NCBI GenBank assembly: GCA_030252795.1
Contig: CP127080.1
Location: forward strand, 2,187,501-2,251,500
DNA length: 64,000 nt
Source: Porticoccaceae bacterium LTM1
GTDB lineage: Bacteria > Pseudomonadota > Gammaproteobacteria > Pseudomonadales > Porticoccaceae
Direction of reading: 5' to 3'
The translations under genes and the position numbers were made by a program. The notes under the pieces were generated by a model. It ran no database searches and was not told the DNA's origin. It saw only the letters and a program-made list of their open reading frames with translations. This document shows, in pieces, positions 29,527-39,318 of the stretch. The first letter of the stretch is position 1; every line of letters begins with the position of its first letter.

Positions 29527-30651
29527 ATGAGCATCTTTGACGACGACAACACCACTCCAGACAAATCATCAGAAAAGAGTCCATATGCCACCGATAGTCG
29601 CGACGAAATTCTGCGCGATGAGCTGTTCGGCGCACCGCTGTCTCCCAATGATCTCATGGAGCCGGAACTGGATGATTTTGAGCCCCTGGACGATCACAGA
29701 AATCGCAACCTCAGCCACTCCCTGAGCGGCGTTCAGGATGATGGGCCGGCCAGAACCCCGGCTCCAAAACCGGCACGTGATCCAGAAGTTGATGAAAGCC
29801 CCTTTATGAACGTGAACCCGGCTCCGAATAAGGTTGCAACCGAGTCCAGAGCCCCCAAACAACAACCAGTCCAGCCACAAGCCCCCTTTCATATTGACGA
29901 GCGCCTGGAACAACCTGCTGAACCCAAGCCTGCTCGAAAGCCGGCCCCTCAAGCGGAAAAGGCAACTGCAGAGCCCCGGCCTTCGCGAAAGGTTGCACCG
30001 CCTCCGCTAAAAACAAATCTGACCATGGCCACCATGCTCAACTGGGCACTGTTGGCGCTACTGTTGATTTTGGCGGTTTCACAAATGATTCAGATGTCTG
30101 AACTGGATAAGCAACAGACTGCTCTGAATGATTCATTGGACAAGCTGACTCAATCGAGTGCCTTGCAGGACAGGACCACAGAACAGAATGAGCAATTTAC
30201 CGCTTTGCAAAATGAGCTGAACCAACTGAAAGGTCAGGTTTCCGCGCTGCAAAACACCCCGGCAGCAACCGAGCTACCCACAGACGCCCAGGAGCTGATC
30301 AAATCTCTGGCAGCGCGAATGGACGGTGTGGAAAACAACTTGCAGTTACTCGAGCTCCAACAGGTTAAAGCCACAAAACCTGCAGTGTCGAAAGAGCCGA
30401 AAGCAACTGCTACCAATTCTGCTGGCTGGTTTATCAATATCGCTGTGCTATCCGATTTGGCTAACGCCAATAACCTGCGCGATAAAGTTCGCAATCTTGG
30501 CGCCGACGCCAAAGTGGATGCCATTCAATCGAAAGGGCGTACCCTGCACCGTGTTAGGGCCTATGGCTACGCGAGCCAAAGCGCTGCCGAAAGAGACGCC
30601 CAGCGACTGCAAACGGCGTTGAATTTGGAAGGGTTGTGGGTAACCAAGTAA
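29527..30651 (+). CDS. SPOR-domain membrane protein
   Basis: SPOR domains bind glycan strands stripped of stem peptides, so such proteins gather at the division septum. The 374-residue protein has a cytoplasmic acidic and Pro-rich N-terminus (1-165), one membrane segment (MLNWALLALLLILAVSQMI, about 170-188), a periplasmic coiled coil (about 190-280, rich in Gln and Leu) and a C-terminal SPOR domain (about 298-372; GWFINIAVLSDLANANNL to EGLWVTK, in two pieces). A strong GAGGGGAAG site precedes the ATG. It is monocistronic. Its exact partner is not evident. Confidence 0.88.
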   Translation: MSIFDDDNTTPDKSSEKSPYATDSRDEILRDELFGAPLSPNDLMEPELDDFEPLDDHRNRNLSHSLSGVQDDGPARTPAPKPARDPEVDESPFMNVNPAPNKVATESRAPKQQPVQPQAPFHIDERLEQPAEPKPARKPAPQAEKATAEPRPSRKVAPPPLKTNLTMATMLNWALLALLLILAVSQMIQMSELDKQQTALNDSLDKLTQSSALQDRTTEQNEQFTALQNELNQLKGQVSALQNTPAATELPTDAQELIKSLAARMDGVENNLQLLELQQVKATKPAVSKEPKATATNSAGWFINIAVLSDLANANNLRDKVRNLGADAKVDAIQSKGRTLHRVRAYGYASQSAAERDAQRLQTALNLEGLWVTK

Positions 30652-30691
30652 AAAGTGAAGTAACCGGAAGAATGAAATCAGCTTGGGTGCT

Positions 30692-30817
30692 GGGCATGGA
30701 TAGGATACGGCTTGCTGTGACACGCGTACTCCCTATAGGTAAAGAGTCATCCCTGGGGACTCGTGGCCAGCATCCCTGCTGGCCACGGTCACATCAAGCC
30801 GTATCCTACCCATGCCC
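30692..30817. repeat. Nested palindromic repeat, family 2, copy 1
   Basis: Outer arms of 30 bp (30692-30721 with 30788-30817) pair with two mismatches. An inner perfect hairpin CGTGGCCAGCA/TGCTGGCCACG lies at 30763-30787. A related element is at 57197-57352. The inner motif is shared, while the outer arms differ by paired changes. It lies between convergent genes. Confidence 0.8.
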
Positions 30818-30867
30818 TTCGAATTCCTGACTCAATTTCATATACAAAGGGTCAATGGCTAACCCAC

Positions 30868-31341
30868 TCACTGCAGGTCATACTGCTCCACTACATCCTC
30901 AAGAACTTTCAGCTCCACACCAGCTTTGGCAAACATTTCGCGTGTCTCCTGAGCCGCGTGGTAGCGGTTTTTGGCCACAACAGTTTGGATGCCGCAGCTG
31001 ATAATCAGCATCGCACAGACTCTACAAGGCTCCATTTTGCAATAAAGCGTACTGCCTTCCAGTGGAATTCCATGCTTGGCAGCCTGACAGATAGCATTTT
31101 GCTCAGCGTGAATGGTGCGCATGCAGTGTTGGCGGGTAGTGCCGTCGTCATCAATCACCTGCTTCATCAGGTGACCCACATCATCGCAGTGATCCAGTCC
31201 AGAGGGTGACCCGACGTAGCCAGTGGCGATAATGCGACGGTCCCTTACGATAATGCAGCCTGAACGGCCTCGATCACAGGTGGCCCTTGTCGCCACTGTG
31301 TCCATCATATCGATAAAATATTTATCCCAATCCGGTCTCAT
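30868..31341 (-). CDS. Deoxycytidylate (dCMP) deaminase family protein
   Basis: It converts dCMP to dUMP for thymidylate synthesis. The 157-residue protein has the zinc site HAEQNAI and PCRVCAM, with the catalytic Glu in HAE, plus the family N-terminus WDKYFIDMMDTVATRATCDR and GYVGSPSG for the substrate pocket. All zinc ligands are present. The ComEB competence branch has the same fold, but the short length and the lack of competence neighbours favour plain dCMP deaminase. It is followed upstream by apbC in the same direction, 72 bp away. Confidence 0.9.
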   Translation of the reverse strand: MRPDWDKYFIDMMDTVATRATCDRGRSGCIIVRDRRIIATGYVGSPSGLDHCDDVGHLMKQVIDDDGTTRQHCMRTIHAEQNAICQAAKHGIPLEGSTLYCKMEPCRVCAMLIISCGIQTVVAKNRYHAAQETREMFAKAGVELKVLEDVVEQYDLQ

Positions 31342-31412
31342 TACTGCTATCCGCCTTTAATTTGCCTGGTCATTCCGGGTGCAGCGAAGAATCTCGCTGC
31401 AATCAGGATGAG

Positions 31413-32231
31413 CTACTCAATTTCAATTTCCGGCACCGCCGAATCGCCAGCCTGTAAACTATCAATCACTTTTCGTGCTATCTCACGATAAGTCAGGCTG
31501 ATGGCATTATCCGGATCAGCAATGACGGTAGGATTGCCACCGTCCACCTGTTCGCGAATCGTGCGATCCAATGGCAGTGCGCCCAACAGTTCTGTCTGGT
31601 AGTCACGGGCAATGCGTTCACCGCCGCCCTCGCCAAAGATATGCTCACTGTGACCGCAGTTACTGCAGGTATGCATGGCCATATTTTCTACCACACCCAG
31701 CACCGGAATATTGACCTTACGGAACATTTCGATGCCTTTCTGGGCATCCAACAGGGCAATATCCTGAGGGGTTGTAACGATCACAGCCCCGGAAACCGGA
31801 ACCTTCTGGGCAAGGGTCAACTGAATATCACCCGTGCCTGGCGGCATATCCACGACCAGACAGTCCAGCTCACCCCAGTGGGTTTGCGTGAGCATCTGCT
31901 GCAGGGCACCGGTCGCCATTGGTCCACGCCATACGGCTGGAGCCTTTTCTGCCAGCAAGTAGCCAAGGGACATGGTTTTCAAGCCGTGTGCTTCGACTGG
32001 TGCAAATGCATTACCGCCGATAACTTCAGGGCGAGTGCCTTCTTTAACACCCAGCATCAGGGGTTGGCTTGGTCCGTAAATATCTGCATCGAGGATACCG
32101 GTTTTAAACCCTTCCTGTTGCAGGGCCAACGCCAGGTTTACTGCAGTAGTGGATTTGCCAACGCCCCCTTTACCAGAAGCTACGGCCAGAATATATCGAA
32201 CTTGAGATAGCCCGTTGGCATTATCAGTCAT
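31413..32231 (-). CDS. apbC: Iron-sulfur cluster carrier protein Mrp/ApbC
   Basis: ApbC is a cytoplasmic P-loop ATPase that carries 4Fe-4S clusters to target enzymes. The 272-residue protein has the deviant Walker A GKGGVGKST, DADIYGPSQP, DMPPGTGD and a C-terminal CSNC pair that binds the bridging cluster. I chose ATG 32231, which has GAGAGAAG before it; the longer TTG start at 32252 has no support. It lacks the N-terminal DUF59 domain of some homologues. Its closeness to metG is common in gammaproteobacteria; here a c-di-GMP gene sits between them. Confidence 0.94.
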   Translation of the reverse strand: MTDNANGLSQVRYILAVASGKGGVGKSTTAVNLALALQQEGFKTGILDADIYGPSQPLMLGVKEGTRPEVIGGNAFAPVEAHGLKTMSLGYLLAEKAPAVWRGPMATGALQQMLTQTHWGELDCLVVDMPPGTGDIQLTLAQKVPVSGAVIVTTPQDIALLDAQKGIEMFRKVNIPVLGVVENMAMHTCSNCGHSEHIFGEGGGERIARDYQTELLGALPLDRTIREQVDGGNPTVIADPDNAISLTYREIARKVIDSLQAGDSAVPEIEIE

Positions 32232-32255
32232 GCGACTTCTCTCTTTTACCAAAAT

Positions 32256-32277
32256 AGAAAAACCCGCTAAAGCGGGT
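32256..32277 (-). terminator. Terminator of the GAF-GGDEF-EAL gene
   Basis: On the minus strand, ACCCGCTTTAGCGGGT is followed by five T residues, lying between the c-di-GMP gene and apbC. Apparently apbC therefore relies on its own promoter. Confidence 0.75.
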
Positions 32278-32310
32278 AGACTGGATCTTACACTGATTGA
32301 AACCTGGATG

Positions 32311-34182
32311 TCAGTGGTTGATTGATTCCATCAATATGGACTCAAACAGCTCAAAAGGTACAGCCGGAGAAAATAAATTCCCCTGTAAAACCGGGCATCC
32401 CATATCCTGCAGAATCTGCCACTGCCTCTGGTTTTCGACACCTTCGGCAACAATAGTCAGGCCGAGGTTCTTGCCAATCCCGATTACTGTCCAGCAAATC
32501 TCTGAATCAAAATTGTCATTTGGGATACCACTCACAAACGTTTTATCAATTTTTACTTCACTGATCGGAAGAAACTTGAGATAACTCAGGGAAGAGTAAC
32601 CGGTACCAAAATCATCAATCGAGAATCGAACCCCCAGGCTGCACAGGCTCTTCAGCACAGGCATGGCCAGATCCAGTTCGTCAACAATGGCGCCTTCGGT
32701 GATCTCAAGAATCAGCTGGGAAGAGGACAGCCCCGTTCTGTTAAGAACGTCAGTGACAGAAGTTATAAAGTTGTGACTGTATAGCTGGGATGAGGAAACA
32801 TTCACGGAAAGGTTAATTGAAAGGCTGTTTTTTCGACACAGATCCGCCACCTGCTGACAAGCCTTCTCTAAAACCCATAATCCGAGATCAATAATCAGGT
32901 GGCTATCTTCCGCACAGTAAATAAAATCCCCGGCAGTCAATAAACCATGATTCGGGTGTTGCCAACGAACCAGCGCTTCTACGCCCACAATATCCCGGGA
33001 ATTTGCATCGACCTGCGGCTGATAGTAAACCGTCAATTGACTATCCATAAAGGCGTGGTGCAGCTCAGCCTCCAGACTTAGTCGCTCTTGAAGCTGTTGA
33101 CTCATGGATGGCTCAAATAAACACACCTGATTACGCCCGCCCTGCTTGGCCTTATAGAGCGCTATATCAGCATTCTTCATCAACAGCGATGTCTCCATCC
33201 CGTGGATTGGCGCTATCGCTACCCCTACACTCACCCCCAGTTGAACCACTTTGTTCTGGCACTCAATTGGCACCGAAGCCAGTGAGATCAGCTCTCTTGC
33301 CAAAACGGCTGCTTCGGATGCGGTATCTGGGCCGCTGATAACAACGGTAAACTCATCACCTCCAATTCTTGCCAATACTCCTCGGCCGGCAACACACGAA
33401 TTGAAACGGGTACTGATTTTTTTCAAAATCCGGTCACCCACCTCGTGCCCAAAAGTGTCATTCACTTTTTTGAACATATCCAAATCAAGAAACAACAACG
33501 CAACCCCTTCTTGGGATTGCATTTGCTCATGAAGGTGCTGCTTAAACGCCCTACGATTGAGTAACCCCGTCAAAGGATCAAAATGTGACAGTTGCGTCAC
33601 CACATGATGTAACTGACGCTGTTCAATGGCGATAGCCAAGGTTTTGCCAACCGACTCCATGAATTTAAGCTGCTTTTGATCAGGAGGTTTCATCTGGTCG
33701 AAATAGCAGGCAAAGGTACCCAGGACAGATCCCGTAGAGCTGAAAATTGGCGTTGACCAACAGGCCTTGAGCCCGAAAGAAAGGGCGAACTCCTTGTAGT
33801 TGGCCCACAGCGGGTCGCTTTCTATATCCTCAACGATGACCAGCTCGCCTCGAAAGGCCGCTGTTCCACAGCTACCCGCAGAGTCGCCAATTGACTCACC
33901 ATTGATAGCATCAATATATTGTTTGGGCAGGCTGGGAGCAGAGGCATGGTGCAAAGTGCCATGGGCAGGATCCAGGATCAGGATTGAACAGCGCATATCC
34001 CAAACCGATTCAGCGGCATCAATGACCGCCTTAAAGATATCCTGCAGGGCAGGACATTGAATTAATTCTGCCTGCAAACTACCTGGTTCGATACCCTGGC
34101 GGTTAGTATCAGCTAATCCCTGATCAAAATTCATATTTACATCCTGTCTGGTATCTCCATCGAACTGAGAGCTACTCTTCAC
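32311..34182 (-). CDS. GAF-GGDEF-EAL c-di-GMP protein
   Basis: A cytoplasmic two-enzyme c-di-GMP protein of 623 residues. Order: GAF sensor (about 40-190), GGDEF domain (about 205-365) with intact GGDEF but no RxxD inhibition site (AGRG instead), and EAL phosphodiesterase domain (about 375-620) with EALVRWQHP, NVSSSQLY, LEITEG, DDFGTGYSSLSYLK and AEGVE. Both active sites look intact, so it could make or break c-di-GMP. The GAF domain could bind a small ligand or a chromophore. It is transcribed toward apbC, with its own terminator. Confidence 0.93.
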   Translation of the reverse strand: MKSSSQFDGDTRQDVNMNFDQGLADTNRQGIEPGSLQAELIQCPALQDIFKAVIDAAESVWDMRCSILILDPAHGTLHHASAPSLPKQYIDAINGESIGDSAGSCGTAAFRGELVIVEDIESDPLWANYKEFALSFGLKACWSTPIFSSTGSVLGTFACYFDQMKPPDQKQLKFMESVGKTLAIAIEQRQLHHVVTQLSHFDPLTGLLNRRAFKQHLHEQMQSQEGVALLFLDLDMFKKVNDTFGHEVGDRILKKISTRFNSCVAGRGVLARIGGDEFTVVISGPDTASEAAVLARELISLASVPIECQNKVVQLGVSVGVAIAPIHGMETSLLMKNADIALYKAKQGGRNQVCLFEPSMSQQLQERLSLEAELHHAFMDSQLTVYYQPQVDANSRDIVGVEALVRWQHPNHGLLTAGDFIYCAEDSHLIIDLGLWVLEKACQQVADLCRKNSLSINLSVNVSSSQLYSHNFITSVTDVLNRTGLSSSQLILEITEGAIVDELDLAMPVLKSLCSLGVRFSIDDFGTGYSSLSYLKFLPISEVKIDKTFVSGIPNDNFDSEICWTVIGIGKNLGLTIVAEGVENQRQWQILQDMGCPVLQGNLFSPAVPFELFESILMESINH

Positions 34183-34365
34183 TTCCTTCCTAGATTAAGA
34201 CAACTTTATGACGATAATTGGTATCTCGCCAACACACGGCCTAACCCGGTGATGAATCTGACCTCGAAAAGCGCTATAGTTGCGCCCCTTATTGCGGTGT
34301 CCAAGGCTCATTAAGCCGCTAATTGACACCATCTCCAGGTAAATTCAACGTCGGAACATCCATTA

Positions 34366-36393
34366 ATGTCAGAACGTCGCAAGATCCTCGTAACCAGTGC
34401 CCTTCCCTACGCCAACGGCTCCATTCACCTCGGCCATATGATGGAAGCAATCCAGACCGACATCTGGACCCGTTTCCAGCGCCTGCGCGGTCACGAGTGC
34501 TACTACGTTTGCGCCGACGATGCCCACGGCACGTCCATCATGCTGAAAGCCGAACAACTCGGCATCAGCTCGGAAGAGCACATCGCCAATATCAAGCAGG
34601 AGCACCTGAAAGATTTTGCCGACTTCCAAATCGCTTTTGACAACTACCACTCCACCCACTCGGAGGAGAACCGCGAGCTGTCGAACCTGATTTACACCCG
34701 TCTGCGTGACAACGGCCACATTGCCCAACGTGACATCAAGCAGGCTTTTGATCCGGAAAAGAATCTGTTCCTGGCGGACCGCTACATCAAGGGCACTTGT
34801 CCGAAGTGCAAAACCCCGGATCAGTACGGCGACAACTGTGAAGCCTGTGGCGCTACCTACTCGCCCACCGACCTGATCAACCCGGTGTCTGCCATCTCTG
34901 GTGCCACTCCAATTGAAAAAGAGTCCACCCACTACTTCTTCAAACTGCCGGAGTTCAGCGACTTCCTGAAAGAGTGGACCCGCGCCGGCCACCTGCAAGG
35001 CGAAGTAGCCAATAAACTTGGTGAATGGCTCGATTCCGGTCTGCAAGAGTGGGACATCAGCCGCGATGCACCCTACTTCGGTTTCGAAATCCCCGATGCA
35101 CCAGGCAAATACTTCTACGTCTGGCTGGACGCGCCAATCGGTTACATGGCCAGTTTTAAAGTGTTGTGTGAGCGCGAAGGTTTGAACTTTGACGAGTTCT
35201 GGAAGGCTGACTCCGATGCCGAGCTTTACCACTTTATCGGCAAAGACATCATCAACTTCCACGCCCTGTTCTGGCCGTCAATGCTGTCCAGCGCCCAGTT
35301 CCGCACCCCGACCAAGGTGTGTGCCCATGGCTTTGTGACCGTCAATGGCAAGAAAATGTCCAAGTCCCGCGGCACCTTTATTAATGCCCGCACCTACCTC
35401 GACCACCTGCCGCCAGAGCCGCTGCGCTATTACTACGCTGCCAAGCTGACCAGCGGTGTCGACGACCTGGATCTCAACCTCGACGACTTTGTACTGCGAG
35501 TGAACTCAGACCTGGTCGGCAAAGTAGTCAATATCGCCAGCCGCTGCGCCGGCTTTGTGAAAAAACTCGGTGGCAAACTTGCCGATAACATCGTCGAGCC
35601 ACAACTGTGGCAGAAATTCGTCGATGCCGAGCCAACCATTGCTGAACTCTACGAACAACGCGAGTTCGGCAAAGCCATGCGCGAAATCATGGCCCTGGCT
35701 GACGCCGCCAACGAATACATCGCCGCCAAAGAGCCGTGGAAACTGGCCAAAGAAGAAGGCAAAGAAACCGAAGTACTGGCCATTTGCTCGCTGGGCATCA
35801 ACATGTTCCGCGCCCTGATGCTGTTCCTGAAACCGGTATTGCCGGCGATGGCCGAGCAGTCAGAAGAGTTCCTCAACGACTCTTTATCGTGGAGCAAAGG
35901 CTTGCAGCCACTGCTGGGCCACGAAATCAACAAATTCAAACCACTGATGCAACGCATCGAAAAAGAAAAGGTAGACGCCATCGTGGAAGCGGAAAAACAA
36001 GCTGCAGAAGCGGCTAACGCCGAAAATACCAAAGTAGCTGGCCCATTGGCCGACGAACCACTGGCAGCCGAAATCAGCTTTGACGACTTTATCAAAGTAG
36101 ATTTACGCATCGCCAAAATCGTAAAAGCGGATCACGTTGAAGGCGCCGACAAGCTGCTGCAGCTGACCCTTGATATCGGCGAAGGCAAAACACGCAACGT
36201 CTTCTCAGGCATCAAATCCAGCTACCAGCCCGAAGACCTCGAAGGCCGCCTGACCGTAATGGTCGCCAACCTGGCACCAAGAAAAATGCGCTTTGGCCTC
36301 TCCGAAGGAATGGTCTTGGCATCTGGCGACAAGAAAGGCATTTACCTGCTCTCTCCGGACTCCGGTGCTGAACCGGGTCAGCGAGTGACCTGA
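34366..36393 (+). CDS. metG: Methionine-tRNA ligase
   Basis: MetG charges tRNA-Met. The 675-residue protein is full length: SIHLGHM (HIGH motif), zinc knuckle [28 protein letters not shown] (KMSKS loop), an anticodon-binding helix bundle, and a C-terminal tRNA-binding domain (from about 570, [20 protein letters not shown]) that dimerises the protein. The start ATG 34366 agrees with the family N-terminus [19 protein letters not shown] terminator follows closely. Confident. Confidence 0.98.
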   Translation: MSERRKILVTSALPYANGSIHLGHMMEAIQTDIWTRFQRLRGHECYYVCADDAHGTSIMLKAEQLGISSEEHIANIKQEHLKDFADFQIAFDNYHSTHSEENRELSNLIYTRLRDNGHIAQRDIKQAFDPEKNLFLADRYIKGTCPKCKTPDQYGDNCEACGATYSPTDLINPVSAISGATPIEKESTHYFFKLPEFSDFLKEWTRAGHLQGEVANKLGEWLDSGLQEWDISRDAPYFGFEIPDAPGKYFYVWLDAPIGYMASFKVLCEREGLNFDEFWKADSDAELYHFIGKDIINFHALFWPSMLSSAQFRTPTKVCAHGFVTVNGKKMSKSRGTFINARTYLDHLPPEPLRYYYAAKLTSGVDDLDLNLDDFVLRVNSDLVGKVVNIASRCAGFVKKLGGKLADNIVEPQLWQKFVDAEPTIAELYEQREFGKAMREIMALADAANEYIAAKEPWKLAKEEGKETEVLAICSLGINMFRALMLFLKPVLPAMAEQSEEFLNDSLSWSKGLQPLLGHEINKFKPLMQRIEKEKVDAIVEAEKQAAEAANAENTKVAGPLADEPLAAEISFDDFIKVDLRIAKIVKADHVEGADKLLQLTLDIGEGKTRNVFSGIKSSYQPEDLEGRLTVMVANLAPRKMRFGLSEGMVLASGDKKGIYLLSPDSGAEPGQRVT

Positions 36394-36410
36394 TCAAAGT
36401 TGATCAAAAA

Positions 36411-36437
36411 AACGGAGCCAATTGGCTCCGTTTTTTA
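36411..36437 (+). terminator. metG terminator
   Basis: An AACGGAGCCA/TGGCTCCGTT hairpin followed by T6, 18 bp after the metG stop codon. Confidence 0.88.
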
Positions 36438-36515
36438 TTTGAAATTGTCACCATCCGCACACTGTCTGCTTTTGTTTTCTCTGCACCCAGAGTGACATAA
36501 GGCCAACCAAAGTAG

Positions 36516-36588
36516 CTCTTTCGGTAGCCTGACAGGTCACGACGATTTGTGGGTATATGAGGAGTGGCCTGTCAGGCTACGGAACGAG
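36516..36588. repeat. Conserved-loop hairpin, family 1, copy A
   Basis: Arms at 36516-36536 and 36568-36588 (21 bp, two or three mismatches) enclose a 31-nt loop containing CGACGATTTGTGGG and TATATGAGGAGTGG. Copies B (40911-40983), C (41021-41090) and D (50449-50522) share the loop but not the arm sequence. It lies between convergent metG and rarD. Confidence 0.85.
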
Positions 36589-36627
36589 CGGAGTCGCTAC
36601 TGGCAGTCGAATATATCCATAAGCCCA

Positions 36628-36653
36628 AGATCCTTCTCTTCGCTCAGGATGAC
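36628..36653 (-). repeat. Short dispersed repeat (GTCATCCTGAGC type)
   Basis: The minus strand carries a variant of the repeat seen at 44018-44045, 50540-50611 and 61277-61546, which reads GTCATCCTGAGCGCAGCGAAGG in its fullest form split over two blocks. Such half-palindromes are common intergenic repeats. Confidence 0.6.
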
Positions 36654-36698
36654 AATTGCTATAGCCCCTGAATCGTACCAACGACTAACATCAGGTAA

Positions 36699-37613
36699 TC
36701 AAACAGGCTTCCTTAAAAGCCGCCGCTGATGTCGCCACCCCTCAACCGTCAACACCACCAGTCCTGCCCAAATAAAACAAAAAGTCAGCAATTGCCCCGG
36801 ATCAAACGCTTCGTTATACACCACAATCGCCAAAACAAAGGTCGTACTCGGCGTGATGTACTGGGTTAACCCCAAAATAGAAAGTGGCAACAAATTCGCA
36901 GCACTGGCATAACAAATCAAAGGCAAACTGGTCACCAACCCTGCCGCCACCAGCAACCAACTGATAGAAGCGCCGGTAAAATAAAACTGCATTTCACCGC
37001 TTGAATGTAACCACCACAAATAACCCGCCGCCAGAGGCAACATCAACAAGGTTTCAACACTCAAACCCAAAGTCGAATCGACACCCAAACGCTTTCTCAC
37101 AAACCCGTAAATACTGAAACTGAAAGCAAGGGATAGCGTTACCCAAGGGAGATAGCCCAGGTGAATAACCTGATTCAGCACCCCCAAGGCGGCCAATCCT
37201 ACGGCAATCCACTGTAAGCCTCGAAGGCGCTCCGCGAGAAACAGCGTCCCCAAAAACACACTGACCAGAGGGCCAATAAAATATCCCAGGCTGGTTTCCA
37301 GAATTCGATCATGTGATACCGCCCAGATGAACACCAGCCAGTTCAAACCAATCAACAATGCCGACAGAGACAACATTGCCAACGATTTGGGGGACAGCAG
37401 CAACCGGTAAAAGGCGGCTCCCCGGCCAGTAGCCCAAATCACACCACTCAGGAAAACAACCGACCAGATAACACGATGCGCCAGCACCTCAAGCGCCGTT
37501 ACATCCGCCACCGCCTTAAAATAGATAGGAACAAGCCCCCACATGCCGAAGGCAGCAAATGCAAAATACAAACCCTGACGGCTCAGTGATCCACTAGAAA
37601 CCATTGAAGGCAT
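36699..37613 (-). CDS. rarD: EamA/RarD family drug-metabolite transporter
   Basis: RarD proteins are ten-helix inner-membrane permeases of the EamA/DMT superfamily with unsettled substrates. The product is 304 residues from ATG 37613, which has TAAGGA exactly six bases ahead; the ATG six bases upstream sits on that site. Family markers are AFGMWGLVPIYFKAV, VLAHRVIWS, ETSLGYFIGPL, ERLRGLQWIAVGLA and LQYITPS-like LGLTQYITPSTTF. Ten membrane segments are evident. It is convergent with metG. Confidence 0.9.
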   Translation of the reverse strand: MPSMVSSGSLSRQGLYFAFAAFGMWGLVPIYFKAVADVTALEVLAHRVIWSVVFLSGVIWATGRGAAFYRLLLSPKSLAMLSLSALLIGLNWLVFIWAVSHDRILETSLGYFIGPLVSVFLGTLFLAERLRGLQWIAVGLAALGVLNQVIHLGYLPWVTLSLAFSFSIYGFVRKRLGVDSTLGLSVETLLMLPLAAGYLWWLHSSGEMQFYFTGASISWLLVAAGLVTSLPLICYASAANLLPLSILGLTQYITPSTTFVLAIVVYNEAFDPGQLLTFCFIWAGLVVLTVEGWRHQRRLLRKPV

Positions 37614-37619
37614 AACCAT

Positions 37620-38192
37620 TCCTTACAACAAATAAAAAGAACACGGATTTTAGCCAAGATAGCCGAATTACGCCTGATATTTTCAGAAATGCATATAAAC
37701 AGATACCGTTTATGCCTATTAATTCTAATAAAAATCGTCTCACACAGACTCCTTCCAGCATGGAGCCCTAACTGATAGCAGGCACTTACAACACAGCTAC
37801 CTCACAAGTTATCCACAACTTGTACCCACAGCCGTGATTTGCAGAAAAACCTCTGCTGGATTAAGTTTGGCCGCTAATAAAGATAAGGGTATTCGGGGAC
37901 GTCGAAATAACAGCCACACCCACAGATGAAAACCCTCAACAGTCAATGTCGCGGCCGGCTCTCTATGGCTCACTCTTGCTCGTTGCTTGAGTCCAAATTG
38001 CCTGGCAAGAGCCGGTTGTGGCACCAAATTCCATTACTTTCATAAAGAATGGACATAACAACAACCAGGCGAAGGACGCGCCACAACAATAAAAATAGGC
38101 GAACTTGGGGGACCGGGTTCGCCCTTGTTTTCACAAAACATCAAGATAAATGATAGTCTTGTCCATTCCCAAAACCCCAGCACCATCCAGTA
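37620..38192. other. 573-bp intergenic region, no gene
   Basis: No convincing coding frame is present. One perfect DnaA-box sequence TTATCCACA lies at 37809-37817, without a cluster of others. A GGCGAAC/GTTCGCC hairpin with a 12-nt loop at 38098-38123 is followed by CTTGTTTT and could act as a weak terminator. The promoters of rarD (minus) and of the aspartic peptidase (plus) must lie here. Confidence 0.5.
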
Positions 38193-39086
38193 ATGCAAAG
38201 ACTCTTTACCAGATTTATCGCTCTACTTGTTTCAGGGATCTGTGGCATCGCTACTGCCCAGACGGACCTAGTTGAAGGCAACAAGGGCAATTGCACATCC
38301 TTTGAATGGATAACCGACGTCGATGGCGCAGAAAAAGCTGCCATGGTCGTCACAGCAAATGTGGCTGGCAGAAAGACAAAGCTCCAATTCGATACCGGCT
38401 CTGATGTTAGCGGGTTATACCTTGGCGCTTTCAAAGATCTGACCACAAATCGAAATGAGTATGGTTATGACATCACAACCATTGACCTAAAGGTTGGTGA
38501 GCTTGACCTTGGCAGGCAGCCATTCCACCGCATGCCATGGCCTACCAGCCTTGTGAGCGGTCGCATTGGTTTACAGGCATTAATTGGAAAAATTATTCGA
38601 ATTGATTACCCAAACCAGCAGATCTGCCAAATCTCGACGGAACAATTCGAACAGCACCGCCTGCAGATGCACTTGGTCCCGGCTGAAATTCGATCCAGAA
38701 AACTGTTCCTGATCTCAAAGCTGGCGGGAGATATTAATGACGACCTTTTTTTCGATACCGGCGCCAGCCTCTATGAACTACTGGTTGATAAAACAAATTG
38801 GCAACACCTGACCGGACGTCAGGGGAATGAGTCGGATAACCTGCAAATCAGTGGCTGGTCTCATGATCGAGTGGTAACAACCATCGGGGCACCATTGACC
38901 ACACAGCTGGCATTTGGCTCATTTGTGGCTGAACAACCAATGGTTCACTTTATTGCAGAACAACCCAAGCGGTTTGAGCACAATGCGATAAAGACCGAAG
39001 GACTTATTGGCAATGCGCCCTTCTTTGATGAAGTTGTGGTGATGGACTTGCGGAAAGAAGAAGCCTGGTTTGGCATTCTTAAATGA
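38193..39086 (+). CDS. Secreted two-domain aspartic peptidase-like protein
   Basis: The 297-residue product has a signal peptide (about 1-22, ending IATA) and two catalytic-type motifs: LQFDTGSD (Asp 67) and LFFDTGAS (Asp 188). Each is followed later by a hydrophobic-hydrophobic-Gly element (GLQALIGK and GLIGNAPFF). Two DTG motifs about 120 residues apart in one chain is the layout of a bilobed, pepsin-like aspartic peptidase; retropepsin-like bacterial proteins usually have one. Activity and substrate are unknown. It is monocistronic and no ribosome site is clear. Confidence 0.72.
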   Translation: MQRLFTRFIALLVSGICGIATAQTDLVEGNKGNCTSFEWITDVDGAEKAAMVVTANVAGRKTKLQFDTGSDVSGLYLGAFKDLTTNRNEYGYDITTIDLKVGELDLGRQPFHRMPWPTSLVSGRIGLQALIGKIIRIDYPNQQICQISTEQFEQHRLQMHLVPAEIRSRKLFLISKLAGDINDDLFFDTGASLYELLVDKTNWQHLTGRQGNESDNLQISGWSHDRVVTTIGAPLTTQLAFGSFVAEQPMVHFIAEQPKRFEHNAIKTEGLIGNAPFFDEVVVMDLRKEEAWFGILK

Positions 39087-39111
39087 TTAACTCAAAAAAC
39101 TGAAAAATCTC

Positions 39112-39295
39112 CCTGTATACACAGTAATGCTGTTCACTTAAGTTATCGGAAGTACTTGTCATCCCCGCGTAGGCGGGGATCCATTTCGAAAAGCACTCGA
39201 AATGGTGGATTATCGCCTCCGGCGCTCAATGCTTAGTCCCGCCTACGCGGGAATGACGATATTTCTTAAGTGAACTACATTGCCTGTATACACAG
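39112..39295. repeat. MITE-like palindromic element with 13-bp flanking direct repeats
   Basis: Inverted ends around GTTCACTTAAG (39132-39142 and 39265-39275) contain inner palindromes CCCCGCGTAGGCGGGG and TCCCGCCTACGCGGGA. Outside them, CCTGTATACACAG occurs at 39112-39124 and again, same orientation, at 39283-39295. The layout is that of a small non-coding mobile element with a target duplication. Confidence 0.7.
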
Positions 39296-39318
39296 GGGGA
39301 TTCACTAGCTGGTAACTC

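Noticed and set aside
34369-35262. 297-codon minus-strand open frame opposite metG
   Set aside because: It is an antisense shadow of a strongly conserved synthetase gene and shows no family motif.
37809-37817. Perfect DnaA box TTATCCACA, possible replication origin
   Set aside because: It is a single box with no cluster, no AT-rich unwinding region and no dnaA, gidA or parAB nearby.
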